Position numbers and translations under genes: made by a program
Part shown: piece by piece, positions 26,281 through 34,608 of the stretch
How the letters are laid out: the number at the start of each line of letters is the position of its first letter
How positions within the stretch are numbered: the stretch's first letter is position 1
Notes under the pieces: generated by a model
What the model was told of the DNA's origin: nothing
The model's database searches: none
Seen by the model: only the letters and a program-made list of their open reading frames with translations
Assembly (NCBI RefSeq): GCF_005503365.1
Contig: NZ_SCML01000036.1
Span: 1-64,000 of the forward strand
DNA length: 64,000 bases
Direction of reading: 5' to 3'
Origin: Hydrogenophaga sp. 2FB
Lineage (GTDB): Bacteria > Pseudomonadota > Gammaproteobacteria > Burkholderiales > Burkholderiaceae_C

Positions 26281-27252
26281 ATGCACCGCAGAACACTCGC
26301 CACCGCCGCACTCGCCTTGTGCCTCACGCCGCTGGCGTCGTGGGCACAGCAGGCCTACCCCTCCAAGCCGGTGAAATTCATCGTGCCGTATGCCGCGGGT
26401 GGGCTGCCGGACACGGTAGCGCGCGTGGTTGCCAAACACCTGGGCGAACGGCTCGGGCAGTCGGTGGTGGTGGACAACCGTCCGGGTGGCAACGGCGTGG
26501 TGGCGTACCAGACGCTGCTGCAAAGCACGCCCGGCGACGGACACGCGTTCATCGTGTCGGACGGCTCCATGCTGTCCATCACACCCCAGGTCAACAAGGC
26601 GGCCACCTACCAGGCGGGCAAGGACATCCTGCCGGTGTCGCTGATCGCGCGCTCGCCGCTGTTCGTGGTGGCGCACCCGAAAACGGGTGTGCACACCTTC
26701 GCCGAGTTCCTGACGCTGGTGAAAAGCAAACCCGATGAATTCACCTATGGGTCCTCCGGCATCGGCAGCACACACCACCTGACGATGGAGGCGCTGAAGG
26801 TCGCGCAGAACCTCACCCTTCGCCACGTGCCCTACCGAGGGTCGGGCCAATCCACGCCGGCCCTGGTGGGCGGGCAGGTGGACTTCTCCGTCGCGGCGCT
26901 GCCCTCGGTAATGGGCTTCATCAAAAGCAACCAGGTGCGGCTGTTGGCCAGCAACGCCCCCGCGCGCTCACCCCAGGCGCCAGACATTCCCGCGATTGCG
27001 GAAACGGTGCCCGGGTTCGACTTCTCGGTGGTCGTGGGTGTGCTCGCCGCCGCGGGCACGCCGCAGGCAGCGATCGACCGCATCAGCAAGGAAATTGCCG
27101 AAGTGGTGAAAGCGCCGGAAGTGGTGAAGACCTTTGAAGGCGCGGTGATCGAGCCGGTGGGCGCGGGCCCGGAAGCGTACGGCAAGGTGATCGCTCGGGA
27201 AAACGAGTTGATGGCCAAAGCCGGAAAAGCCGCCAGCCTGAAGTCCGACTGA
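26281..27252 (+). CDS. Bug/TctC family receptor, probably for phthalate
   Basis: Periplasmic solute-binding protein of 323 residues with a signal peptide ending ...LASWA before QQAYPSKPVKFIVPYAAGG. The binding-loop segment VVVDNRPGGNGVVAYQ is intact. It shares its control region and operator with the phthalate reductase operon, so the inferred ligand is phthalate or a related aromatic diacid. No TctA or TctB permease genes are adjacent. Confidence 0.9.
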   Translation: MHRRTLATAALALCLTPLASWAQQAYPSKPVKFIVPYAAGGLPDTVARVVAKHLGERLGQSVVVDNRPGGNGVVAYQTLLQSTPGDGHAFIVSDGSMLSITPQVNKAATYQAGKDILPVSLIARSPLFVVAHPKTGVHTFAEFLTLVKSKPDEFTYGSSGIGSTHHLTMEALKVAQNLTLRHVPYRGSGQSTPALVGGQVDFSVAALPSVMGFIKSNQVRLLASNAPARSPQAPDIPAIAETVPGFDFSVVVGVLAAAGTPQAAIDRISKEIAEVVKAPEVVKTFEGAVIEPVGAGPEAYGKVIARENELMAKAGKAASLKSD

Positions 27253-27291
27253 GCCCCGGCAGCCGTGCGGTTGGGTGTATCTTCTGAAGGT

Positions 27292-27783
27292 ATGAACACC
27301 CGCACTGCCGAGGGCTATTCGGCCACTGACAACCCGCTCGCCTGGAGCGACGCATTCCTGCTGGGCTACGGCCCCATGGACGACACCCACCGCGAGTTCG
27401 TCGCCGTGGTCTCGGCCCTGATCAACGCCAGCGGGGAACAGGTCGCAACGTGCTTCGCTGACGTCGAAAAACACCTTCGCGACCACTTCAACGCAGAAGA
27501 CCGCTGGATGGTCGAGACCGATTTTCCACCGCGCGATTGCCACATCGACGAGCACGCCGCCGTCTTGAAGTCGCTCGACGAGGTGAAACAACGCCTGACC
27601 GTGGGCGACCACGCCACGGTGCGCGATTTCGCTCTGGAACTGGCCAAGTGGTTCCCCGGCCACGCCGACTACCTCGACTCGGCCCTCTCGCACTGGATGA
27701 GCAAGCTGCGCACGGGCGGCAAGCCCATCGTGCTGCGGCGCACGCTGTCGTTCGACGGGTCGGTGATCCCTGAATCGAAGTGA
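27292..27783 (+). CDS. Bacteriohemerythrin
   Basis: Oxygen-binding di-iron protein of 163 residues, probably cytoplasmic. The iron ligands are visible as the histidine of DDTHREF (about 30), HLRDHFNAED (about 64-73), HIDEH (about 84-88) and WFPGHADYLD (about 120-129). The start at 27292 follows GAAGG; an upstream GTG at 27265 would add nine residues. Single-domain members serve in oxygen storage, sensing or delivery. No neighbouring gene indicates which applies here. Confidence 0.9.
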   Translation: MNTRTAEGYSATDNPLAWSDAFLLGYGPMDDTHREFVAVVSALINASGEQVATCFADVEKHLRDHFNAEDRWMVETDFPPRDCHIDEHAAVLKSLDEVKQRLTVGDHATVRDFALELAKWFPGHADYLDSALSHWMSKLRTGGKPIVLRRTLSFDGSVIPESK

Positions 27784-27800
27784 GGTGATCCGCGGGTGAC

Positions 27801-28103
27801 TCAGTCGCCGGGTGGCGTGAAGTGCGCCACCACCGCCTCGCCCCATTCCCACGGGCCGGTAAAGGTGAGCGTCACCGTGGTCCATTCGCCGTCGGTTTGC
27901 ACCTGCTCATCCGCGTCCCACGCGCCACCCTCATCGAGCGGGCCGCGCGGGCCGGGGGCATGGGCTTCGGCCCACGCCATCACCGCGCGCACCTCGGCCA
28001 GCACGGCGGGCACTTGCGCGGCGCGCACGCTGGCCATGGCATCCCAGGTACCGGTGCCTTCGCCGTCGTCGCTGGGGTCGAAGAGAAGGTATTGAAGATG
28101 CAT
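27801..28103 (-). CDS. Hypothetical protein, small acidic
   Basis: A 100-residue protein, rich in aspartate, glutamate and tryptophan, with no signal peptide or membrane segment. Segments such as MHLQYLLFDPSDDGEGTGTWD and EWTTVTLTFTGPWEWGEAVVAHF give alternating beta-strand character. I do not recognise the family. It is accepted as a gene because its codon use fits the neighbours, it fills the gap between the hemerythrin and malate synthase genes, and its ends do not overlap them. Confidence 0.72.
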   Translation of the reverse strand: MHLQYLLFDPSDDGEGTGTWDAMASVRAAQVPAVLAEVRAVMAWAEAHAPGPRGPLDEGGAWDADEQVQTDGEWTTVTLTFTGPWEWGEAVVAHFTPPGD

Positions 28104-28129
28104 GTGCAGGCGAAGAGAGTCAATGGAAA

Positions 28130-28147
28130 CGGCGCCCGAAGGCGCCG
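28130..28147 (-). terminator. Possible terminator after malate synthase G
   Basis: Read on the minus strand this is CGGCGCC-TTCG-GGCGCCG, a 7-base-pair GC stem closed by a stable UUCG loop, followed by GTTTCC. It lies about 80 bases after the glcB stop. The T-tract is short, so the call is moderate. Confidence 0.45.
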
Positions 28148-28187
28148 CGTTGATGTGGGGTTGGCTCGGCCAGAGCCCTCACCCCGG

Positions 28188-28211
28188 CCCTCTCCCGCCT
28201 GCGGGAGAGGG
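28188..28211. repeat. Palindromic intergenic repeat CCCTCTCCCGC-CT-GCGGGAGAGGG
   Basis: A perfect 11-base-pair inverted repeat with a 2-base loop, preceded by GAGCCCTCACCCCGG. Sequences of this kind are dispersed in many proteobacterial genomes. It lies directly after glcB and could protect the 3' end of its transcript. Confidence 0.6.
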
Positions 28212-28225
28212 AGTCACAGCCGGGA

Positions 28226-30439
28226 TCAGACTGCGGCTTTCACCTTCAAACGCCACGCATGCAGCAGCGGCTCGGTATAGCCACTCGGCTGTTCCATGCC
28301 CTTGAACACCAGGTCCTGCGCAGCCATGTAGGCCTTGCTGGTCTTGAAGTTGCCGGCCATCTTCTTGTAGAGCGGGTCGCCGGCGTTCTGGCCGTCGACC
28401 ACGGCGGCCATGCGCTCGAAGGTCTTGGTGACTTGCGCGGCGGTCACGACACCGTGGTGCAGCCAGTTGGCGATGTGCTGGCTGGAGATGCGCAGCGTGG
28501 CGCGGTCTTCCATCAGGCCGACGTTGTGGATGTCGGGCACCTTGGAGCAGCCCACGCCCTGGTCGACCCAACGCACCACGTAGCCCAGGATGCCTTGCAC
28601 GTTGTTGTCGAGCTCCTGCTGTTTCTCGGCGGCGCTCCAGTTCGGGTTGCTGCTCACGGGAATGGTCAGCAGACCGGTGAGCAGGTTGTCGCGCTCGGCG
28701 TTGGCGTCGATCTTTTCCATCTCCTTCTGCACGTCGGACACCAGCACCTGGTGGTAGTGCAGCGCGTGCAGCGTGGCGCCGGTCGGGCTGGGCACCCAGG
28801 CGGTGTTGGCGCCGGCCTTGGGGTGACCGATTTTCTGCTTCATCATCTCGGCCATCAGGTCGGGCATGGCCCACATGCCCTTGCCGATCTGCGCCTTGCC
28901 GCGCAGGCCGCAGTTCAGGCCCACGATGACGTTGTTCTTCTCGTAGCTCTGGATCCAGGCGCTGGCCTTCATGTCGCCCTTGCGCACCATCGGGCCGGCG
29001 AGCATGGCGGTGTGCATCTCGTCGCCGGTGCGGTCCAGGAAGCCGGTGTTGATGAAGGCCACGCGGCTCGCGGCAGCAGCGATGCAGGCCTTGAGGTTGA
29101 CGGACGTGCGGCGCTCTTCGTCCATGATGCCGAGCTTGACCGTGCTGTCCTTCAGGCCCAGCACCTGTTCCACACGGCCGAACAGCTCGGCGGCAAACGC
29201 GACTTCACGCGGGCCGTGCATCTTGGGTTTGACGATGTAGACCGAGCCCTTGCGCGAGTTGCGGATGGCGTCTTTCTTCGTGCGCTTCAGGTCGTGCAGG
29301 GCGATGGTGGTGGTGACCATCGCGTCCATGATGCCTTCGGGAATTTCCTTGCCGTCCGCGCCCCAGAGGATGGCGGGGTTGGTCATCAGGTGGCCCACGT
29401 TGCGCACGAACATGAGCGAGCGGCCGTGCAGGCGCACACCATTCTTCTTGCCGTTGGGCGATGTGTATTCGCGGTCGGCGTTGAGGCCGCGCGTGAAGGT
29501 CTTGTCGCCCTTGGTGACGGACTCCGTCAACGTGGTCTGCAGAATGCCGAGCCAGTTGCGGTACGCCAGCACCTTGTCTTCGGCGTCCACCGCGGCCACG
29601 GAGTCTTCCAGGTCGAGGATGGTCGAGAGCGCGGCTTCCACCACGAGGTCGCTCACACCGGCCGCGTCGGTCTGACCGATGGGTGTGTTGCGGTTGACCT
29701 GGATCTCCAGGTGCAGGCCGTTGTGGGCGAGCAGCACGGCGCTGGGGTTCTTGGCCTCGCCCTGGTAGCCCGCGAACTGCGACTTGTGCTCCAGCTTGCT
29801 GGTGCCGCCATCGGCCAGCGTGACGACGAGGTCGCCGTCCTTGTTCACCTTGTAGCCGCGCGAGCCCACGTGCGAGCCCTTCTTCAACGGCGCGGTGCGG
29901 TCGAGCACGTAGCGCGCGTATTCGATGACCTTCGCGCCGCGCTTGGGGTTGTAGCCGCCCTTGGGGCCGGCCTTGCCGCAGCCGTTGTCTTCAGAGATCA
30001 CGTCGGTGCCGTAGAGCGCGTCGTACAGCGAGCCCCAGCGCGCGTTGGCGGCGTTGAGCGCGTAGCGCGCGTTCAGGATCGGCACCACGAGCTGCGGGCC
30101 GGCCTGCACGGCCAGTTCGTCGTCCACGTTCTTGGTGGTGGCCTTCACGCTCTTGGGCTGTGGCACCAGGTAGCCGATGGTCTCCAGGAACTTGCGGTAG
30201 CCCGCCATGTCGCGGATCGGACCGGGGTTGGCGGCGTGCCAGGTGTCCAGCTCGGTCTGCAGGCGGTCGCGCTCGGCCAGCAGGGCGGCGTTCTTGGGCG
30301 CGAGGTCCGTGACGATGGCGTCGAAGCCTTTCCAGAAATCCGCTTCGCTCACACCGGTGCCAGGCAGCACCTGCTGGTTGATGAAATCGAACAGTTCGGT
30401 GGCGACTTGAAGGCCGTGGACAGAGGTGCGTGAGGTCAT
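28226..30439 (-). CDS. glcB: Malate synthase G
   Basis: Cytoplasmic enzyme of 737 residues that condenses glyoxylate with acetyl-CoA to malate. Recognisable segments are [20 protein letters not shown], the magnesium-site region [36 protein letters not shown] and the C-terminal NWLHHGVV. The length is as expected for the G isoform (about 720-740). No isocitrate lyase gene is in the window, and glycolate oxidation genes are absent, so it is a solitary gene here. An inverted repeat 75-96 bases upstream may be its operator. Confidence 0.96.
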   Translation of the reverse strand: MTSRTSVHGLQVATELFDFINQQVLPGTGVSEADFWKGFDAIVTDLAPKNAALLAERDRLQTELDTWHAANPGPIRDMAGYRKFLETIGYLVPQPKSVKATTKNVDDELAVQAGPQLVVPILNARYALNAANARWGSLYDALYGTDVISEDNGCGKAGPKGGYNPKRGAKVIEYARYVLDRTAPLKKGSHVGSRGYKVNKDGDLVVTLADGGTSKLEHKSQFAGYQGEAKNPSAVLLAHNGLHLEIQVNRNTPIGQTDAAGVSDLVVEAALSTILDLEDSVAAVDAEDKVLAYRNWLGILQTTLTESVTKGDKTFTRGLNADREYTSPNGKKNGVRLHGRSLMFVRNVGHLMTNPAILWGADGKEIPEGIMDAMVTTTIALHDLKRTKKDAIRNSRKGSVYIVKPKMHGPREVAFAAELFGRVEQVLGLKDSTVKLGIMDEERRTSVNLKACIAAAASRVAFINTGFLDRTGDEMHTAMLAGPMVRKGDMKASAWIQSYEKNNVIVGLNCGLRGKAQIGKGMWAMPDLMAEMMKQKIGHPKAGANTAWVPSPTGATLHALHYHQVLVSDVQKEMEKIDANAERDNLLTGLLTIPVSSNPNWSAAEKQQELDNNVQGILGYVVRWVDQGVGCSKVPDIHNVGLMEDRATLRISSQHIANWLHHGVVTAAQVTKTFERMAAVVDGQNAGDPLYKKMAGNFKTSKAYMAAQDLVFKGMEQPSGYTEPLLHAWRLKVKAAV

Positions 30440-30513
30440 GAAAGGCTCCGTGAGGGATTACGCGCGCGCGCGTTTGTGTGAAGACGAACTGTATTCCACA
30501 CTTGAGGCGACAT

Positions 30514-30535
30514 TAAATCGATTTTTTGCGATTTA
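30514..30535. promoter_or_regulatory. Inverted repeat TAAATCG-N8-CGATTTA upstream of glcB
   Basis: Seven-base perfect arms around ATTTTTTG in an AT-rich patch, placed between the divergent glcB and membrane-protein genes. It may bind a dimeric regulator; no regulator gene is adjacent. The 268-base region also holds an alternating CG run at 30461-30472 and nothing else that I can identify. Confidence 0.4.
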
Positions 30536-30707
30536 TCTGTGACCTTAATGTAGGCAATGGGCGTGGCGCCTCCACCGCCGTTTCGCGGCCCCATCCCGTC
30601 GTTTCACGCCCACCAGCGGCAGCCTGTCGCATGGGCGTGGTGCGCGGGGGCCTGCCCTTGCACAGTCGGGTGCATCGCCCATCGGCACTTCTGTTCAAAC
30701 CACCACC

Positions 30708-31193
30708 ATGCTGTCCCAAATTCCACCCTGGGTTTTCGGTGTCCTGCTGTTGCTCGTCTTCCTCGGGTACCGGCAATCCCGCGACCGGCTGGTCACGCCG
30801 CTCACCATGGGGGCCATCGCGCTGGCCATGCTCGGCTTGTCGCTGGTCGGCGTGGTGAGCGCGTTCGGGCTGAAGATGGCGCCGCTGTTGTCCTGGGCCG
30901 TGGGTGTCACCGTTGTCGCGGGCTGGGGTCGTTCGGTATTGGGTCCCCGGGAAATGCAGGCGATGCCTGGTGCCATCCGGGTGCCCGGCAGTTGGGTGCC
31001 GGCGGGTCTCATGCTGGGCATCTTCATGGCCAAGTTCTTCCTCGGCTTTGCCACGGGCATCGGTTTGCCCATCGTTCGGCAACCCGGGTTCATGCTCGCC
31101 GCCAGCGGGGTGTTCGGCGCGTTCAGCGGCGCATTTGCCGCGAGAGCCCTGGTGGTCTACCGGTTTGCACGGGACAGCAGATCCGCCCGCTGA
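30708..31193 (+). CDS. Hypothetical integral membrane protein
   Basis: A 161-residue protein with about five hydrophobic segments and short loops, starting MLSQIPPWVFGVLLLLVFLG with the following motif YRQSRDRLV. It resembles small uncharacterised inner-membrane proteins found across beta-proteobacteria, but no function is known to me. It is transcribed away from glcB, and its last 37 bases overlap the end of hipA tail to tail. Confidence 0.78.
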   Translation: MLSQIPPWVFGVLLLLVFLGYRQSRDRLVTPLTMGAIALAMLGLSLVGVVSAFGLKMAPLLSWAVGVTVVAGWGRSVLGPREMQAMPGAIRVPGSWVPAGLMLGIFMAKFFLGFATGIGLPIVRQPGFMLAASGVFGAFSGAFAARALVVYRFARDSRSAR

Positions 31194-32416
31194 TCCCGCA
31201 GGAACGCGCGGTCGATCTGGGCCGCCAGCGACTCGATGTCGGCCTTGCCCACGCCCGTGTGCGCGAAGTGCGTCTTCCAGGCCGCCACGGTCTCGCAGAC
31301 GCGCTTCACCTGGGCAATCGCTTCGTCTTTCTTGAGCCCGAACTGCGCGCATTCCGAGAGCGCGTTGTCCAGCGTCGAGTCCGCTGCAGCGGTTCCGACC
31401 CGCATCTGCTGGTAACCGAGCGCCTGGCCGGAAGGGAGCACATCAAAGGCCGGGGCAAGGTCGTAGGCGCCGCTGTCGTCCATCAGCAGCACATGGTTTT
31501 TCTCGTGGTCGTCGGTGTTGTCGATCAGGATGTTGAAGACCATCCGGCGGAACAGCTCGTGCATCTGCGCCTGGTGCCGCCGGCCGGTAGTGACGCCGCG
31601 CCGGCGCAGCCACTGGGCCAACTCGGGATAGCCCGGCTTCTCGCCTGCGGCCTTGAACGCCACGTTGGCCGAGATCGCGTGCTGGCGCATGCCACCTTCG
31701 CGATCGAAGCGCCGGATGGCGACCGCATGCCCCCGGGGCAACGGGATCGGTCGCGTGGGTGCCACGCGGATGCCGGCCTTCTCGGCCAAGGTCATCGCGG
31801 CGTGCTCCACCAATGGTGTGTCGATGGACTCGCCCGGTTCGTTGAATTTCAGGATCCACGGGTGGCCGTCGATGCTCAGCAGCGACTTGGGGCGCGCGCC
31901 GCCCAGCGTGCCGCCCGGCGAGATCAGCCGCCGTTTCTGCTCGTCCACAGGCTCGCCCGCCAGCACCTGCCGCACCAGGCGGTCCATCTCGTCCACGTCG
32001 GCGAGCTGCGGGAGTGGCCCCGTGGCCCGCGCCAAGTACGCCTCGGCCGACACCGAGACACCCAAGGCTCCGAAGCGCTCGTCGCCGGCATAGAAAAGAA
32101 AGTCCAGCACCGACAAACGGGGCGGCTTGTCCAGAAAGCGAATGACACGCTCACCCCAGCGGTCCGGTCGCGCGTCGTCCACCGCGCCCACGGCCGTTTC
32201 CTTGCCGGCGGGAAAGAACTCTGTGTCCATCAACGGCAGGTCTTCGCTGAGCGGAAAGCCGGAGGCGAGCCACGACGACGCGTAGACCAACGACACGCCT
32301 TTCAGCGCGCGTGCCATGCGCAACTCGCCGACGAGGCGCGGTGCAGCGGGGTCGGCGAGCCACCAGAGGTAGAGCGTGTCGGTGGGCTCGTACGCCTGAA
32401 GATCGAACGCGATCAT
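31157..32416 (-). CDS. hipA: HipA family serine/threonine kinase toxin
   Basis: Toxin of 419 residues with the HipA fold. An N-terminal couple-HipA domain (FFPAGKETAVGAVDDARPDRWG) is followed by the glycine loop GGTLGGARPKSLL near 170 and the kinase catalytic loop NILIDNTDDHEKNHVLL near 310, which carries the catalytic aspartate and asparagine. The segment YDLAPAFDVLPS holds the metal-binding DFD-like aspartate. HipA kinases phosphorylate a translation-related target (GltX in E. coli). Its start overlaps the hipB stop by 4 bases, the usual antitoxin-first order. Confidence 0.92.
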   Translation of the reverse strand: MIAFDLQAYEPTDTLYLWWLADPAAPRLVGELRMARALKGVSLVYASSWLASGFPLSEDLPLMDTEFFPAGKETAVGAVDDARPDRWGERVIRFLDKPPRLSVLDFLFYAGDERFGALGVSVSAEAYLARATGPLPQLADVDEMDRLVRQVLAGEPVDEQKRRLISPGGTLGGARPKSLLSIDGHPWILKFNEPGESIDTPLVEHAAMTLAEKAGIRVAPTRPIPLPRGHAVAIRRFDREGGMRQHAISANVAFKAAGEKPGYPELAQWLRRRGVTTGRRHQAQMHELFRRMVFNILIDNTDDHEKNHVLLMDDSGAYDLAPAFDVLPSGQALGYQQMRVGTAAADSTLDNALSECAQFGLKKDEAIAQVKRVCETVAAWKTHFAHTGVGKADIESLAAQIDRAFLRDQRADLLSRANR

Positions 32417-32781
32417 GCATCGCCTCCTTCATCGCGCGGGGGCGTGCCATACAGCGAAGGCCGCTTGCGCACCGAGCGCGCCCTGGCCACCCGCACCGCA
32501 TCTTCCAGTGCGCCGTGGTCGTGTTCGGGTGCGGCGAATTCGGCCATGGCCTGCGACCGGCCGATCAACCAGAGCGCGGTGGCGTACACCCCCATGGAGA
32601 CGCTGGGGTCCCCTTTTTCCATGCGCGTGAGCGTGGGCTCGGAAACACCCATGCGCTGGGCCCAGTCCTTCAACGACTCGCGGCGGCGCTTGCGCGCAAT
32701 GGCCAGGTTCTCGCCCAGCTGGCGCAGATGCGCGAGCACGGAAGGCGGCATGGCGTCGATGGCGGCGGAGCGCTTTGGCAT
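32413..32781 (-). CDS. hipB: HipB-like antitoxin, HTH DNA-binding protein
   Basis: Antitoxin of 122 residues with an Xre-type helix-turn-helix (LGENLAIARKRRRESLKDWA, then MGVSEPTLTRMEKGDPSVS, about 20-65) and a charged C-terminal tail that likely contacts HipA. It precedes hipA with a 4-base overlap. The AT-rich upstream segment contains a perfect 12-base palindrome at 32813, a candidate autoregulatory operator. Confidence 0.9.
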   Translation of the reverse strand: MPKRSAAIDAMPPSVLAHLRQLGENLAIARKRRRESLKDWAQRMGVSEPTLTRMEKGDPSVSMGVYATALWLIGRSQAMAEFAAPEHDHGALEDAVRVARARSVRKRPSLYGTPPRDEGGDA

Positions 32782-32812
32782 GCATTCATATTATCATTAA
32801 CGTTGAAAATAC

Positions 32813-32824
32813 AACATATATGTT
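32813..32824. promoter_or_regulatory. Palindrome AACATATATGTT upstream of hipBA
   Basis: A perfect 12-base palindrome 32 bases before hipB in a strongly AT-rich 50-base patch, with GTTG-AAAATA-CAAC overlapping it. Candidate HipB operator; it may also serve the IclR gene end, which lies immediately beyond. Confidence 0.5.
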
Positions 32825-32833
32825 ATTTCAAGG

Positions 32834-33580
32834 TCACCCCACCCGCCCACTCAACTGCCGCGCCGCGGCCAGCACCTTCCCCACATGCCGCTCATCAAAC
32901 CGGTGCGCGGGCATCGTGAGCGTCACCGAGGCGGCTATCGACCCGTCCGCATGAAACACGGGCGCCGAGATGCCGGCCACTTCCGCGAGGCGGTCGCCCA
33001 CCGACGTCATGAACCCGTCGGCGCGGATGCGCGCGTGAACGCGCTTGTCGGCCGGCGAGGGCTTGCGGCTGTCGTCGCCCGCGCCGAAGGCCGAGAGCAC
33101 GCGCCCGCCCGTGCCTTTGTGCAGCGGCAGCACATCGCCCGCGCGGATGTGGTCGCGCACCGGGTGGGGTGAGTCCACGCGGTAGAGGCACAGGCGCGTC
33201 TGGTTCGGTGCCTGGCCCTGGCGCACGTGGTAGGCCGCGCTTTCGCCGGTGGCTGCGACCAGTTGGCGCAGCACGGGCATGACGACGCGGTCCAGCGAGA
33301 ACGTGGCCGCGTAGATGCCGTGCAGCCGGGCCACCTCGCCGCCCAGGGCATAACGCCCGTCGTCCAGCCGCTGCAACAAACGCGCGTGCTCCAGCGACGC
33401 GAGCAAACGCAGCGCGGTGCTCTTGTGGAGTTGCGTGCGCTCGGCCAGCTCGGCCAGCGTGAGCGCGGCGTCGTCCGCACGGAACGCGCCGAGCAGCGAG
33501 AGTGCGCGGTCCACCGCGGCGGTGCCGCCCGTGGCGGCGTTGGCGTCGGCAACAGAAGGGGTCTGGGCTTTGCGGGGCAT
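32834..33580 (-). CDS. IclR family transcriptional regulator
   Basis: Regulator of 248 residues. A winged helix (LTLAELAERTQLHKSTALRL, about 40-60) is followed by the effector domain, with YHVRQGQAPNQTRLCLYRVD and the AGISAPVFHADGSIAASVTL region typical of IclR. It is divergent from the HMG-CoA lyase/CoA-transferase pair, and the 87-base intergenic region holds two inverted repeats, so it probably controls that pair and itself. Confidence 0.9.
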   Translation of the reverse strand: MPRKAQTPSVADANAATGGTAAVDRALSLLGAFRADDAALTLAELAERTQLHKSTALRLLASLEHARLLQRLDDGRYALGGEVARLHGIYAATFSLDRVVMPVLRQLVAATGESAAYHVRQGQAPNQTRLCLYRVDSPHPVRDHIRAGDVLPLHKGTGGRVLSAFGAGDDSRKPSPADKRVHARIRADGFMTSVGDRLAEVAGISAPVFHADGSIAASVTLTMPAHRFDERHVGKVLAAARQLSGRVG

Positions 33581-33607
33581 GGGTTGACAGGCTGGGGTCG
33601 ATCTGCG

Positions 33608-33627
33608 ATTCTTTCAATAGAAAGAAT
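33608..33627. promoter_or_regulatory. Operator-like inverted repeat ATTCTTTC-N4-GAAAGAAT
   Basis: Perfect 8-base arms around AATA, located 28 bases before the IclR gene and 41 before the lyase gene. Strongest candidate for the IclR binding site. Confidence 0.65.
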
Positions 33628-33628
33628 A

Positions 33629-33644
33629 TCGTTCTAACTAACGA
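33629..33644. promoter_or_regulatory. Second inverted repeat TCGTT-N6-AACGA
   Basis: Five-base arms around CTAACT, one base after the first repeat. IclR proteins often bind two adjacent sites, so this may be the second half of a double operator. Confidence 0.45.
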
Positions 33645-33667
33645 AACGCAAGAAAAACCACTTTTCC

Positions 33668-34591
33668 ATGCACAACGTCCCCGAAGTCCTCATCAGCGAA
33701 GTCGGCCCGCGCGACGGCCTGCAGTCCGTCAAGGCGACCATGCCCACGGCGGACAAACTGCGGTGGATCGATGCGCTCGTGGCGGCTGGCCTGCGCGAGA
33801 TCGAGGTAGGCTCGTTCGTGCCGCCCAGGCTGCTGCCTCAGATGGCCGATGCGCCAGCGGTGGTGCAGCACGCGTTGCGACACGCCGGCCTCACGGTGAT
33901 GGCGCTGGTGCCCAACCGGCGCGGGGCCGAGGCCGCATTGGCTGCGGGCGTGCACAAGATCACCCTGCCGGTGTCGGCCAGCGAGGCGCATTCGCTGGCC
34001 AACGTGCGCAAGACGCCGGCGCAGATGGTGGACGAACTGCGCGAGGTGCACGCGCTGCGGCGCGACGCCGTGCCCGGCGTGGCGATGGAAGTCGGTTTGT
34101 CCACCGCGTTCGGCTGCACGCTGCAGGGCCTGGTCGACGAGGACGATGTGATCCGCCTCGCCGTGGCCTGTGCGAACGTGGGCGTGGACGAGGTGGGCCT
34201 GTCCGACACCACCGGCATGGCCAACCCGGCACAGGTGCGCCGCCTGTTCACGCGGCTGCGCGCCGAGTTGGGCGCGAAAGCTGGAGCGGCCCACATGCAC
34301 AACACACGCGGCCTGGGCCTGGCCAACTGCCTGGCGGCGTACGACGTGGGTGTGCGCACCTTCGACGCCTCGCTCGGTGGCCTGGGCGGTTGCCCTTACG
34401 CGCCGGGCGCCTCGGGCAACGTGGTCACCGAAGACCTGGTGTTCATGTTCGAGGCCATGGGCGTGCGCACCGGCATCGACATTCCCAAACTCATCGCCGC
34501 GCGCGAACCGCTCAAAGCAGGTCTGCCCGGCGAACCGGTGTACGGCATGACGCCCGAAGCCGGCCTGCCCAAAGGCTGGCACGCTGCCTGA
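33668..34591 (+). CDS. mvaB: Hydroxymethylglutaryl-CoA lyase
   Basis: Enzyme of 307 residues that cleaves HMG-CoA (or a close relative) to acetoacetate and acetyl-CoA. The DRE-TIM start EVGPRDGLQ is at about residue 11, the metal histidines are in HMHNTRGLGLAN near 214, and the catalytic cysteine lies in the family signature SLGGLGGCPYAPGASGN near 238. A CoA-transferase gene follows 17 bases downstream, so a free acid can be activated and then cleaved. The regulator is the divergent IclR protein. Confidence 0.92.
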   Translation: MHNVPEVLISEVGPRDGLQSVKATMPTADKLRWIDALVAAGLREIEVGSFVPPRLLPQMADAPAVVQHALRHAGLTVMALVPNRRGAEAALAAGVHKITLPVSASEAHSLANVRKTPAQMVDELREVHALRRDAVPGVAMEVGLSTAFGCTLQGLVDEDDVIRLAVACANVGVDEVGLSDTTGMANPAQVRRLFTRLRAELGAKAGAAHMHNTRGLGLANCLAAYDVGVRTFDASLGGLGGCPYAPGASGNVVTEDLVFMFEAMGVRTGIDIPKLIAAREPLKAGLPGEPVYGMTPEAGLPKGWHAA

Positions 34592-34608
34592 TCTTTCCTG
34601 TGTTCACC

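Noticed and set aside
28259-30433. Open frame of 724 codons opposite glcB
   Set aside because: Repetitive valine/histidine-rich translation without domains; malate synthase on the other strand is unambiguous.
30461-30472. Alternating CG run as possible Z-DNA or regulatory element
   Set aside because: Short and expected by chance in GC-rich DNA; no further support.
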